Source: Ruminococcaceae bacterium UBA794 (GTDB taxonomy: Bacteria > Bacillota > Clostridia > Oscillospirales > Ruminococcaceae). From it: DNA of 14,824 nt. Positions 1 to 6,829 of this stretch are shown piece by piece (the stretch's first letter is position 1; each line of letters opens with the position of its first letter). Below the pieces are notes generated by a model. That model did not search any database, was not told where the DNA came from, and saw nothing but the letters and a program-made list of their open reading frames with translations. The translations under genes and the position numbers were made by a program. Where the stretch lies: NCBI GenBank assembly GCA_002304735.1, contig DBIU01000023.1, positions 16,261 to 31,084 on the forward strand, written 5' to 3'.

Positions 1-1343
1 TCGAAAATATAAGACTCAAAATCGTCGATATCCTTTTTGGAAAGCGAAACTCTGCTTGCTTTTGAGGATAATGCTTCATCGTTTTCGTCGCTGTCCGCAT
101 TTTTCGGCTTGCTCATAAAATTCGTTTTAATCAGACTCAGAACATTATCGACGGAAAAATCTCTCAAAACATTCAGCAGGGCGAGAAAAAAATTTACAAG
201 CGGCTGAAACAAAATCTGCTCGGGAATGTCGAGAAAATACGGTATTTCGTATTTTTCAAACGCGCTTTTAATATGTTTTCCATATGAAGAATCCGCGCAA
301 AGAACCGCGATTTCGCGATAAAGACAGCCCTTGTCGAGGCAAAGCTCCTTGATTTTCGCAGCTGTATAGTCGATTTCTTCGTAAATATCCGCCGCGCGAA
401 CAATTTCAATCGCTTCCCGCGGCTCGACGCAGCTTTTTTTCTCGCTGAAAATACTTTGTGAAAGCTCGGAAAGCGGCGAATTTTCGGGCAGTCTGCGCGG
501 GATATTTTCTTCGGAAACTTGAACGTCAGCGCCGATTTCCTTCGCATATTCGAGCATTTTATCAATCTGCGTTCTAAGCCCGAGGAAAAGGTTTTCTCTG
601 TCGTTTTTGTTTAGCTCGACAGTAAAACCGAACGTAATATTCTCAACGATTTCGATTAGCTTCAAAAGGAACTGAAGCTGACTTCCCGTGAAGTCGTTAA
701 AGCAGTCCACATAAACGTCGGCGTTTTCAAAAATGCCGCTCTTTTCCGAGGACAACGCTTTCGCCGCCTCGCTTATTGCGTCAAGCCTGTCGAGATATCG
801 GCTCATATAGCCCTCGTAGCTTGCTTGAATTTTCGACACGTCGCAAAGCTTTTCTACAATCGGAATGTGATTTTTCAGCTGTTCGTTCTTGTCGGCATTT
901 TTTCTGATGACTGTTTCGTCAAGAGAATTTGAGGACAGGCCCGCAGATTTCAGCATCGAAACGGTTGCGAGCATTTTTTTGCAGAAACCCGCTTTTTCCG
1001 CCTGCCGAGCAAGCGACGACAGTGCTGATTTTTGTTCGCGAACGGCTTTGTGCATCAGGATATTTTTTATCGTATCGTCGGCGTCAATTCGCTTGTCAAA
1101 AGCCTCCGCGAGGATTTTTTTTGAAAGGGAAGAGAAGGTTTCGATGTGAATTTCCCGAAGCCTTGTGAGAAGATTTTTCCGCTTAAGCTCCTTGTAGATT
1201 TCCTTTTCCGTTTCAAACTCAAACTGGTCCGGAACGATGAAAATAACGTTAGAATATGAACGTTCCGATAAACTAGCGCAAATCTCGCGCCTTATCGCCG
1301 CTGAGATATCAAATTCAGCGCCCTTTGCAAATACCTTTACCAA
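1..1343 (-). CDS. addB: ATP-dependent helicase/nuclease subunit AddB (RexB-like), 5' part only
   Basis: The N-terminal 447 codons of AddB/RexB, the partner of AddA in the double-strand-break end-resection helicase-nuclease of Firmicutes; the rest lies beyond the left edge. The start is TTG at 1343, with AAGGAG 8 nt upstream, only 4 nt after the stop of the preceding gene, so it is the last visible gene of the hisS operon. The frame is open to position 1. Family-like stretches are IVPDQFEFETEKE near residue 35, DVYVDCFNDFTGSQLQF (about 209-225; compare the 'DGFxxFTxxE' region of AddB), IPYFLDIPEQ with PLVNF (about 370-385), VLSLIKTNF, and DIDDFESYIF at the edge. The N-terminal Walker A seen in Bacillus AddB is absent: residues 7-14 read KGAEFDIS, as in streptococcal/lactococcal RexB. 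The C-terminal nuclease and Fe-S cysteines cannot be seen. Family assignment rests on remembered family patterns. Confidence 0.85.
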   Translation of the reverse strand, partial: MVKVFAKGAEFDISAAIRREICASLSERSYSNVIFIVPDQFEFETEKEIYKELKRKNLLTRLREIHIETFSSLSKKILAEAFDKRIDADDTIKNILMHKAVREQKSALSSLARQAEKAGFCKKMLATVSMLKSAGLSSNSLDETVIRKNADKNEQLKNHIPIVEKLCDVSKIQASYEGYMSRYLDRLDAISEAAKALSSEKSGIFENADVYVDCFNDFTGSQLQFLLKLIEIVENITFGFTVELNKNDRENLFLGLRTQIDKMLEYAKEIGADVQVSEENIPRRLPENSPLSELSQSIFSEKKSCVEPREAIEIVRAADIYEEIDYTAAKIKELCLDKGCLYREIAVLCADSSYGKHIKSAFEKYEIPYFLDIPEQILFQPLVNFFLALLNVLRDFSVDNVLSLIKTNFMSKPKNADSDENDEALSSKASRVSLSKKDIDDFESYIF

Positions 1344-1347
1344 AAAA

Positions 1348-2898
1348 TCATCTCCTTGTTACAGCGTAAACAAAAGCGTTCGCGCGCTTACCAACCTTTT
1401 CGATAACGCCCGCTTCGCGCAAAACCTCAAGTCTAAGCGAGCTTTCCGCCTCGTGCGCGGCTTTGCAAAACTCTTTTTTCGTGAAATTTTCGGGAAGCCT
1501 TTCGGGAAGCAATCGAAAATAATCGCTTAAATTTTCAAGAAAAATCTCCTCTGTAATTTCGGTTGGAATTTTGCTTATCACGCATTTTCTTCTTGCGTAT
1601 TTATTTCTTATATCGGGAATTTTTTCGCCGTGAAAATAAACCTTTCTCACTGCCTTCAGCCTTACGATAATAATTCTGAGATTTTCGTTTCTCAAAAATC
1701 CGCGGATTGAATAAAGCTCGTCGAAAGCCGTTCGCAGGGAAGCGTTCTTTCCGTGATTGTCGGACAAAATCGTTTCGCCGGTATCGGAGTTAATGTAAAC
1801 GGTTTTACACTCGCAGATAAGCGGGTGAACGACGTTAACTTTTGCGAAATTAAGAAACTCCGAAAGTTTCTCGCGCAGCCTGTAAAGCTGCTTTGTCTGA
1901 ATTTCAAAAATTCCGTTTTCGCAAACCGCGTCAGCGTAATAATTCCCGATTTTGACCTCCTGTTCGTCCGAAAACGGCGCGTAATAATTCTTTAGCGCCG
2001 CGTGAATAAGCTTTTCGTTTTGCGTGCCGACAGTACTTTTAACGCGGTTCAGCGCCTTTTCGACAGCGCTCGCAAAGCGGTCGGTCGTGTTCGCTTCGCG
2101 CTTTTCGATAAACCTTGCCACAGCGTCGTTTTCGTTATCCTCGATAATCAAATCCGCCTCTTTTTTCAGCTCGTCGATTGAATTTTGAACGGCAGCTCCA
2201 AGGTCTGCGGCTTGAAGCATAGGAATATCGTTTTTGTTATCGCCGAAGCAAATCATTTTGTCCGCTCCGATAAGCGCCTTTAGCTGAAGCGCTGCCGCGG
2301 CTTTTCCCGCGCGTTTATCGTAGATTTCATACCAAGTCGTATCGTCGTAAGTATCGCTTTGAAAGTTGTGTTCAAAGCCGTTTTCGCGCGTAAAAAAGCT
2401 GTCGAGAACAGCTGTGTTTTCGGTATTTAAAACAGTGATATAAAACACGTTTCCCGCAAACAGCTCGTCGAAATTTTCGGCGGCGCGAAGCCGTTTGTCG
2501 CCCTTGCGCGAGTTGACGTAATTCCTCACTTTTTCGATTTTATCGGCAAGGAAAGAAACGCGTTCTCTGCCGTCAATGTATGAGTAAACAAGCGGCGCAT
2601 AGCCGTTTTCACGGAGAAATTTTTTCGCGCCGACAACAGCCTTTTTCGTGAAAACATTCTCGATTATACGCTCGCCGGTTCGCGTATCAATCACGAAAAC
2701 CCCGTTGAACGTTACAGCGGGGCAGTTGAGGTTAAGTTGGTTCACGAGCGGCGCAGCGCTTGCGTAGGAACGCGCCGTCGCATAGGTAAACATAACGCCC
2801 TTTTCGATCAGCGAATTGAGCGTTTTTACAGAATAGTCCGAGATTGACGCGTCGTTTTTGAGAAGCGTGCCGTCGAGGTCGGTAACATAAAGCGTCAT
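1348..2898 (-). CDS. HAD-IIB (Cof-type) phosphatase fused to a PD-(D/E)XK-like/winged-helix domain
   Basis: Predicted 516-residue two-part protein. Residues 1-265 are a complete Cof-type HAD hydrolase: motif I DLDGTLL (nucleophile D7, acid D9), the early FTYATAR segment, a cap region about 85-190, K199, and motif IV GDNKND (219-224). Such enzymes remove phosphate from sugar phosphates or FMN; the substrate here is unknown. Residues 290-516 are unrelated to HADs. They show E295 in a helix, D323 in YADAV, and E332-I-Q334 in the next strand, the spacing of a PD-(D/E)XK nuclease core with Gln for Lys, followed by a basic region and a likely winged helix at 460-516. I recall stand-alone clostridial proteins resembling this half, uncharacterised. 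The linker has no ATG, GTG or TTG start with a ribosome binding site, so this reads as a true fusion. The start ATG at 2898 lies 1 nt after the pfkB-family stop with AAGGA upstream; an in-frame start at 2928 would overlap that gene and is less likely. Phosphatase part sure; nuclease-like part inferred. Confidence 0.8.
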   Translation of the reverse strand: MTLYVTDLDGTLLKNDASISDYSVKTLNSLIEKGVMFTYATARSYASAAPLVNQLNLNCPAVTFNGVFVIDTRTGERIIENVFTKKAVVGAKKFLRENGYAPLVYSYIDGRERVSFLADKIEKVRNYVNSRKGDKRLRAAENFDELFAGNVFYITVLNTENTAVLDSFFTRENGFEHNFQSDTYDDTTWYEIYDKRAGKAAAALQLKALIGADKMICFGDNKNDIPMLQAADLGAAVQNSIDELKKEADLIIEDNENDAVARFIEKREANTTDRFASAVEKALNRVKSTVGTQNEKLIHAALKNYYAPFSDEQEVKIGNYYADAVCENGIFEIQTKQLYRLREKLSEFLNFAKVNVVHPLICECKTVYINSDTGETILSDNHGKNASLRTAFDELYSIRGFLRNENLRIIIVRLKAVRKVYFHGEKIPDIRNKYARRKCVISKIPTEITEEIFLENLSDYFRLLPERLPENFTKKEFCKAAHEAESSLRLEVLREAGVIEKVGKRANAFVYAVTRR

Positions 2899-2899
2899 A

Positions 2900-3700
2900 T
2901 CAGTAATCCTTGCAGCCTTCAACGACAAATCTGTGCGTCAGCATATATTCGCGTAACTCCTGAAGCGCAGGGAACCGAAATCCTTCATATTGAATAGCGC
3001 AGCACCCGCAGGCGTTTGCGCGAACGACAGCCTCGCTAAGCGGAATTTTCTCCATAACGCCGCTTATCAGACCCGCGTCGAAAGCGTCGCCCGCACCCGT
3101 CAAGTCGACGACCTTATCCGCTCTGAACGTAGGCGCAGTGCCGCTTTCAACGTGACTTTTGTAGAACGCGCCTGCTTTCCCGAGGGTAACGACAATCTTA
3201 TTCACGCCGAGAGAAATGTAATAATCTGCTATTTTTTCGGGTTCGGACAGCCCGCAAAGCTCTTTTGCGTCGTCAGCCGCGGGAACGAAAACCTCCGCGC
3301 ATTTCGCCATTTCAGCGATGATTTCGTTGCTATTGCGCACCGAGAATTTTCCCGGGTCAAAAACAACGGGAATTTCAAGCATTTTGCACTTTTTGCACAA
3401 ATCTTTTGCAAATGAAAATGAATATTCGCTGTCAAAAATAAATTCTCCCGTGATAAAAACAGCGTCGTAATCCTCGGGGAAAATCTTAAATTCGTCGTTT
3501 GTATTTTCGATAATAAGGCTGTCGTCAACGCCGTTTTTTTGAAGAAAATCACGAATAAAACCGCCGTTTTCAGCGCATATGCGAGAAGCGGCAGAGGTTG
3601 AAACGCCAAGCCTTGAAAGAGCGGCGGCAGTGTAAACTCCGTCACCGAACACGTTTTTTCCGTCAGAACAAATCTTGCATAATATTAATGCTTTTTGCAT
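2900..3700 (-). CDS. PfkB/ribokinase-family carbohydrate kinase
   Basis: A 266-residue cytoplasmic kinase of the PfkB family, which phosphorylates sugars, nucleosides or related alcohols with ATP. The C-terminal signature DLTGAGDAFDAG is at 199-210 with the catalytic base at D205; VVTLGKAGAF (170-179) and FDPG (114-117) fit the family core. The N-terminal glycine region reads GDGVYTAAALSRLGV at 19-33 and begins only about 18 residues from the start, whereas most members have about 35-40 residues there that form the lid; total length is also short (usually about 300-330). The start is well supported: GGAGG lies 5 nt before ATG 3700, and hisS ends 15 nt upstream. The stop is 1 nt from the HAD-fusion start, implying translational coupling. 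A kinase next to a HAD phosphatase suggests phospho-sugar handling, but the substrate cannot be named. Confidence 0.85.
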   Translation of the reverse strand: MQKALILCKICSDGKNVFGDGVYTAAALSRLGVSTSAASRICAENGGFIRDFLQKNGVDDSLIIENTNDEFKIFPEDYDAVFITGEFIFDSEYSFSFAKDLCKKCKMLEIPVVFDPGKFSVRNSNEIIAEMAKCAEVFVPAADDAKELCGLSEPEKIADYYISLGVNKIVVTLGKAGAFYKSHVESGTAPTFRADKVVDLTGAGDAFDAGLISGVMEKIPLSEAVVRANACGCCAIQYEGFRFPALQELREYMLTHRFVVEGCKDY

Positions 3701-3715
3701 AAAATCCTCCGTCTG

Positions 3716-4927
3716 TCAGAAATTTCTGATATTGCCGTCCTCATAGGCAAAACCTGTATAGCCGCCCGCTTGAAGCCTGTCCAGAAAGCTTTTCATTTTC
3801 TTCGGCTTTTTGAAGAGCGAAACGTCGTATTTTTCGCGCAATTCTTCGGCTTTTTTATATGCTTCAAGGAAATTATCTTCGTAAAGCACGGCGATTTTTT
3901 CCTTAACGGAAGCCTTGCGCTTCATATCGGAAAGAATACTGAAAATACGCTCAAATCCTATTGAGAAGCCGCACGCGGGGATTTCCTCGCCGATAAACTT
4001 GCCGATAAGCTTGTCGTATCTGCCGCCGCCCGCAACCGAGCTTCCAAAATTCTCGCTTCTTACCTCGAAAACCGTTCCCGTGTAGTAGCCCTGTCCGCGA
4101 ACGAGCGAAATATCAAACTCAATGCCATATTTTCCGTCGGCGATAGCCTTGCTTGCCGCGATAATTCCTGAAAGCCGCGCCGTCGCTTCATCTCCGACAA
4201 TTTCGCGTACCTTGTCGATATCAAGCGGGAGCAGCGAAAGAATTTCCGCGAACTTGTCAACGCAAGCCTTATCGTAGCCCTTTTCGGAAAGCTCTGCGAC
4301 AACGCCCTCCGCGCCGATTTTATCAAGCTTATCAAAGCTAACGCAGACCGAGGGAAGCTGTTCCGCGGAAAAGCCGCAGCTTGTGAGAAGCGCATTGAGA
4401 ACGGTTCTGTCGTTGACGCGAACGGTAAATTCGCCGATTTCAAGCGCCATAAGAGCCTTTGCGGTAACGGCAATCAGCTCGATTTCACATTCCGGCGAAG
4501 CGTCGCCGATAACGTCGATATCGCACTGCATAAACTCGCGCAGGCGACCCTTCTGCGGGTTTTCGGCGCGATAAACCTTGTCCGTCTGAATAGCCTTAAA
4601 CGGCATCGTGAGGTTTTGGCGGTTAGCCGCAAAATATCTTGTAAGCGGGAGCGTGAGGTCGTAGCGAAGTCCCATATCGCAAAGCTCGCCGCCCTTTTCA
4701 AGAGCGCTTGTAAGCTTATCTCCGCGCTTTAATATCTTGAAAATGAGATTGAGATTATCGCCGCCGTCGCTCTTGTCGAGGTTTTCTATATCCTCGACAG
4801 CGGGCGTCATAATCTGTGAAAATCCGTTTTTCCTGTATATATCGACGATAGTATTCTGAATACTGCGGCGAAGCTCGGCTTCCTCCGGAAGATAGTCGCG
4901 AGTTCCCTTAACGCACTTAATTTTCAT
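3716..4927 (-). CDS. hisS: Histidine--tRNA ligase (short clade)
   Basis: Class II aminoacyl-tRNA synthetase of 403 residues that charges tRNA-His with histidine in the cytoplasm. KGTRDYLP opens the protein (7-14); motif 2 is YRAENPQKGRLREFMQ (119-134); the histidine-binding signature is LVRGQGYYTGTVFEV (275-289), followed by VAGGGRYDKL (298-307) and motif 3 GFSIGFER (320-327). These intact catalytic motifs argue against HisZ, and no histidine biosynthesis genes are nearby. The C-terminal anticodon-binding part after about 344 is only about 60 residues, against the usual 90-100, and RGQGYYTG replaces the common RGLDYYTG. I recall short relatives of this kind among Clostridia and Bacteroidetes. 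ATG 4927 has AAAGGA 7 nt upstream and lies just below a consensus promoter, making this the first gene of the hisS-pfkB-HAD-addB cluster. Confidence 0.92.
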   Translation of the reverse strand: MKIKCVKGTRDYLPEEAELRRSIQNTIVDIYRKNGFSQIMTPAVEDIENLDKSDGGDNLNLIFKILKRGDKLTSALEKGGELCDMGLRYDLTLPLTRYFAANRQNLTMPFKAIQTDKVYRAENPQKGRLREFMQCDIDVIGDASPECEIELIAVTAKALMALEIGEFTVRVNDRTVLNALLTSCGFSAEQLPSVCVSFDKLDKIGAEGVVAELSEKGYDKACVDKFAEILSLLPLDIDKVREIVGDEATARLSGIIAASKAIADGKYGIEFDISLVRGQGYYTGTVFEVRSENFGSSVAGGGRYDKLIGKFIGEEIPACGFSIGFERIFSILSDMKRKASVKEKIAVLYEDNFLEAYKKAEELREKYDVSLFKKPKKMKSFLDRLQAGGYTGFAYEDGNIRNF

Positions 4928-4965
4928 TGTAAAATCCTTTCATTGCAATTATTGAATATAAATAA

Positions 4966-4994
4966 ATTATAACATTTTTTGCATATTTTGTCAA
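4966..4994 (-). promoter_or_regulatory. Sigma-A promoter of the hisS operon
   Basis: On the minus strand TTGACA (4989-4994) and TATAAT (4966-4971) are separated by exactly 17 bp. The expected transcription start near 4959 leaves a leader of about 30 nt before hisS, too short for a T-box or riboswitch. Confidence 0.88.
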
Positions 4995-5024
4995 GGAAAA
5001 ATAGCGCAAACCGTGAAAAAAGCG

Positions 5025-5498
5025 TTATTCTTCAACGGCGAGAATGGGATAGCCGCCGATGTACGGCTTTACCATATCGGGGTGCTGCTTTGCGGCGGCG
5101 AAAAGCTTCTCTGCGAAGCCGTTTTTGCGGATAAATTCGCAAAGCGTTTTAAGCGGAAGGGAAGAAACGCTTTCGCAGACAGGGGAAACCGTGATTACGC
5201 GGTAATTGCCGAGCGAGTTTACGCGAAACGGCCAAATCGCGCAGTCAAGCGGCTTTAGCTCGCCGAGCGTGCAGCCTTTTTCGGAAGCGGCGGGGCAGTA
5301 TACGACCTTTTCCCCGTCAAACTTCATCGGAAAGACAAATTCATCGCCTCGTTTTTCAAGCGAAACGCCTGTTTTTTGCTCGATTTTTTCTTTGTTTTCA
5401 GCGAAAATAAGCGGGATTTCCCACTTGTCGTCCTCGACAAATCCACAGCATACCCTGCATTTAGCGCAGTCTTTCTTGGACAAAATTTCTTCAAGCAT
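5025..5498 (-). CDS. YkgJ-type cysteine-cluster protein
   Basis: A 157-residue soluble protein of the YkgJ family (predicted zinc- or iron-chelating). Cysteines are at 11, 14, 17 and 18 (pattern CxxCxxCC), then C68, C76 and C86 in the segment YCPAASEKGCTLGELKPLDC, with C108 and C120 further on. The tryptophan-proline after C86 (AIWPF) also fits my memory of the family. These cysteines probably bind a metal or an iron-sulfur cluster; the cellular role of the family is not established. ATG 5498 has AGAGG 8 nt upstream and a promoter about 110 bp away. It ends only 31 bp before the hisS -35 box and I see no clear terminator between, so read-through into the hisS operon is possible. Confidence 0.85.
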   Translation of the reverse strand: MLEEILSKKDCAKCRVCCGFVEDDKWEIPLIFAENKEKIEQKTGVSLEKRGDEFVFPMKFDGEKVVYCPAASEKGCTLGELKPLDCAIWPFRVNSLGNYRVITVSPVCESVSSLPLKTLCEFIRKNGFAEKLFAAAKQHPDMVKPYIGGYPILAVEE

Positions 5499-5608
5499 AC
5501 TAAATTACCTCTTTTTCGTCTTTTTTACCAAAACGGCATTATTCTTATCTTTTGATGCATTGCGAAATTAACTTCGTAAAAAAGCGCTTTATTTTGCACT
5601 TTAAGATA

Positions 5609-5637
5609 ATTTTAACTTATTCTGTTGGTTTTGTCAA
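5609..5637 (-). promoter_or_regulatory. Sigma-A promoter of the ykgJ-type gene
   Basis: On the minus strand TTGACA (5632-5637) and TAAAAT (5609-5614) are 17 bp apart, giving a predicted start near 5602 and a leader of about 100 nt. Confidence 0.75.
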
Positions 5638-5672
5638 GTCCCGCAATGATTTGAAAAAATAGTTATCACATA

Positions 5673-5691
5673 TAATTATTAATGATAATTA
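5673..5691. repeat. Inverted repeat, candidate operator
   Basis: TAATTAT and ATAATTA flank a 5-bp spacer, a perfect 7-bp dyad between the two divergent promoters. It could bind the MarR product or a metalloregulator, but the composition is so AT-rich that chance is a real alternative. Confidence 0.35.
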
Positions 5692-5731
5692 ACAAAAATA
5701 TATATTTGCAGCTGTTTTTTATCAAATTTTA

Positions 5732-5760
5732 TTGACAATTCGCGTAAAAATGAATATAAT
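5732..5760 (+). promoter_or_regulatory. Sigma-A promoter of marR
   Basis: TTGACA (5732-5737) and TATAAT (5755-5760) are exactly 17 bp apart. The predicted start near 5767 is followed by TTAGCG at 5773 and again at 5786, candidate autoregulatory sites. Confidence 0.88.
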
Positions 5761-5838
5761 AATATTAGGTAATTAGCGTTGTGATTTAGCGCGTTTGAGT
5801 TGTACTTTGGCTGGAAAAAAGGGTTGGTGGAATTACAT

Positions 5839-6297
5839 ATGAAGGCTATGGACAATTATTATATTGTTAACGACGGGAAAAGCACGCTTCAGGTCTTTAA
5901 CGAAGCGAGTTTTCTGTATGGCGAGCTTCTGAATTGCGCGATGGAAAAAATCGGAATGAAGTATTCATACAGGTTTATTTTGCGTCCGCTTGTTGAAAAC
6001 GAGAGTCTTACTCAGTTTGAATTGTCCGAGATGACGGGTATGAAAGCGCCGACAATCAGCATTACGCTTAGAAGTATGGAGCGAGATGGATTTGTCTGCC
6101 GAGAGAAAAAGTGCGGCGATATGCGTGAAATGCACGTTTCCATTACAGAAAAGGGAAAAAAGCTGTATAAAAAGGTCATAAATTCGATAAAAAAGGCTGA
6201 AAAGACTATTCTGAATGGGATTGACAAGCAAGAGCTTGCCGCGATGAATTTGACGATTGAAAAGATGCTGAATAATTTGCGCGCGTCAAAGAAGTGA
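5839..6297 (+). CDS. MarR-family transcriptional regulator
   Basis: A 152-residue winged-helix regulator, a likely DNA-binding dimer that represses its own or nearby genes until a ligand or oxidant is sensed. The core SLTQFELSEMTGMKAP leads into a recognition helix near 70-81, and the wing carries GDMRE (93-97) in the position of the family's basic/acidic turn; VSITEKGKKL (100-109) is typical. Several cysteines (C33, C87, C92) are present, with no evidence for a redox role. I chose ATG 5839, preceded by GGTGG at 8 nt; an in-frame TTG at 5800 would add 13 residues, and TTG 5824 or ATG 5848 are also possible. The gene stands alone on the plus strand; a divergent ykgJ-type gene is its nearest candidate target. 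Confidence 0.88.
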   Translation: MKAMDNYYIVNDGKSTLQVFNEASFLYGELLNCAMEKIGMKYSYRFILRPLVENESLTQFELSEMTGMKAPTISITLRSMERDGFVCREKKCGDMREMHVSITEKGKKLYKKVINSIKKAEKTILNGIDKQELAAMNLTIEKMLNNLRASKK

Positions 6298-6305
6298 GAA
6301 CATTA

Positions 6306-6342
6306 TAGAAAAAAGAAAGGCTATGCGATTTGCATAGCCTTT
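6306..6342. terminator. Bidirectional intrinsic terminator (marR / ilvBN)
   Basis: A perfect 11-bp stem, AAAGGCTATGC (6316-6326) with GCATAGCCTTT (6332-6342), and a 5-nt loop. The minus-strand reading ends in a run of T broken by one C, the better terminator, and serves ilvN; the plus-strand reading has only four T and serves marR less strongly. Confidence 0.88.
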
Positions 6343-6350
6343 TGCTGTTA

Positions 6351-6827
6351 TCAATCTCTTTCGAGCGCCGTAATGCCCGAGCGCACCATTTTTATTATCC
6401 CGAACGGCTTTATGAGGTCGATGAAGCTGTCGAGCTTCGCGGGTTCGCCCGTAAGCTCGAACATAATCGAATCCTTGCCTACGTCAACGGGCTTTGCACG
6501 GTAAAGATTTGCGATTTCGATGAGCTTGTGCCTGTCCTCGCTGTTTCTTCCGGCTCTGATGAGGATATGCTCGCGGGTAACTGCGTCCTTAAGTATTCTA
6601 ACCTCGTGAACGTCATAAAGCTTGAGAAGCTGATTTTTAATCTGGTTGAGAACCTTTATATCGCCCTCGACAACGATTGTTAGGCGCGAAACGTTCGGTT
6701 CTTCCGTTTCTGCGGCGTTGAGGCTTTTGATGTTGAAGCAGCGCCTGCTGAAAAGACCCGAAACGCGCAGAAGAACGCCGTTGTTGTTGTTAACTCTGAC
6801 TGAAAGTACATATTCCTGTTCCTGCAT
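6351..6827 (-). CDS. ilvN: Acetolactate synthase small (regulatory) subunit
   Basis: A 158-residue regulatory subunit of acetohydroxyacid synthase, which activates IlvB and confers feedback inhibition by valine. Residues 1-80 form an ACT domain (YVLSVRVNNNNGVLLRVSGLF, then RRCFNIKSLNAAETEE), followed by the family's conserved second half (REHILIRAGRNSEDR near 85, ELTGEPAKLDSFIDLIKPFGI near 124-144). Length is normal. ATG 6827 has GGAGG 7 nt upstream, and that site overlaps the end of ilvB, whose stop is 2 nt away; the two subunits are therefore translationally coupled. The symbol ilvH would be equally valid. Confidence 0.95.
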   Translation of the reverse strand: MQEQEYVLSVRVNNNNGVLLRVSGLFSRRCFNIKSLNAAETEEPNVSRLTIVVEGDIKVLNQIKNQLLKLYDVHEVRILKDAVTREHILIRAGRNSEDRHKLIEIANLYRAKPVDVGKDSIMFELTGEPAKLDSFIDLIKPFGIIKMVRSGITALERD

Positions 6828-6829
6828 AA

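Larger units (their letters stand above)
5499..5838. promoter_or_regulatory. Divergent control region between the ykgJ-type gene and marR
   Basis: A 340-bp gene-free, AT-rich stretch. It holds one promoter facing each way (listed separately), leaders of about 100 nt for the ykgJ-type gene and about 70 nt for marR, a 10-bp perfect palindrome AAAGCGCTTT at 5581-5590 inside the ykgJ leader, an inverted repeat at 5673-5691 between the promoters, and TTAG-type repeats just after the marR start site (5765, 5773, 5786). I see no small gene or structured RNA here. Confidence 0.6.

Noticed and set aside
194..565. A 123-codon minus-strand open frame near the left edge
   Set aside because: It lies within the AddB frame in another phase and is very Arg/Lys/Ser-rich; the AddB frame is open throughout with family motifs.
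5673..5691. Fur box reading of the AT-rich inverted repeat
   Set aside because: It matches GATAAT-type units only loosely and the region is AT-rich; the dyad is recorded as an unassigned candidate operator.
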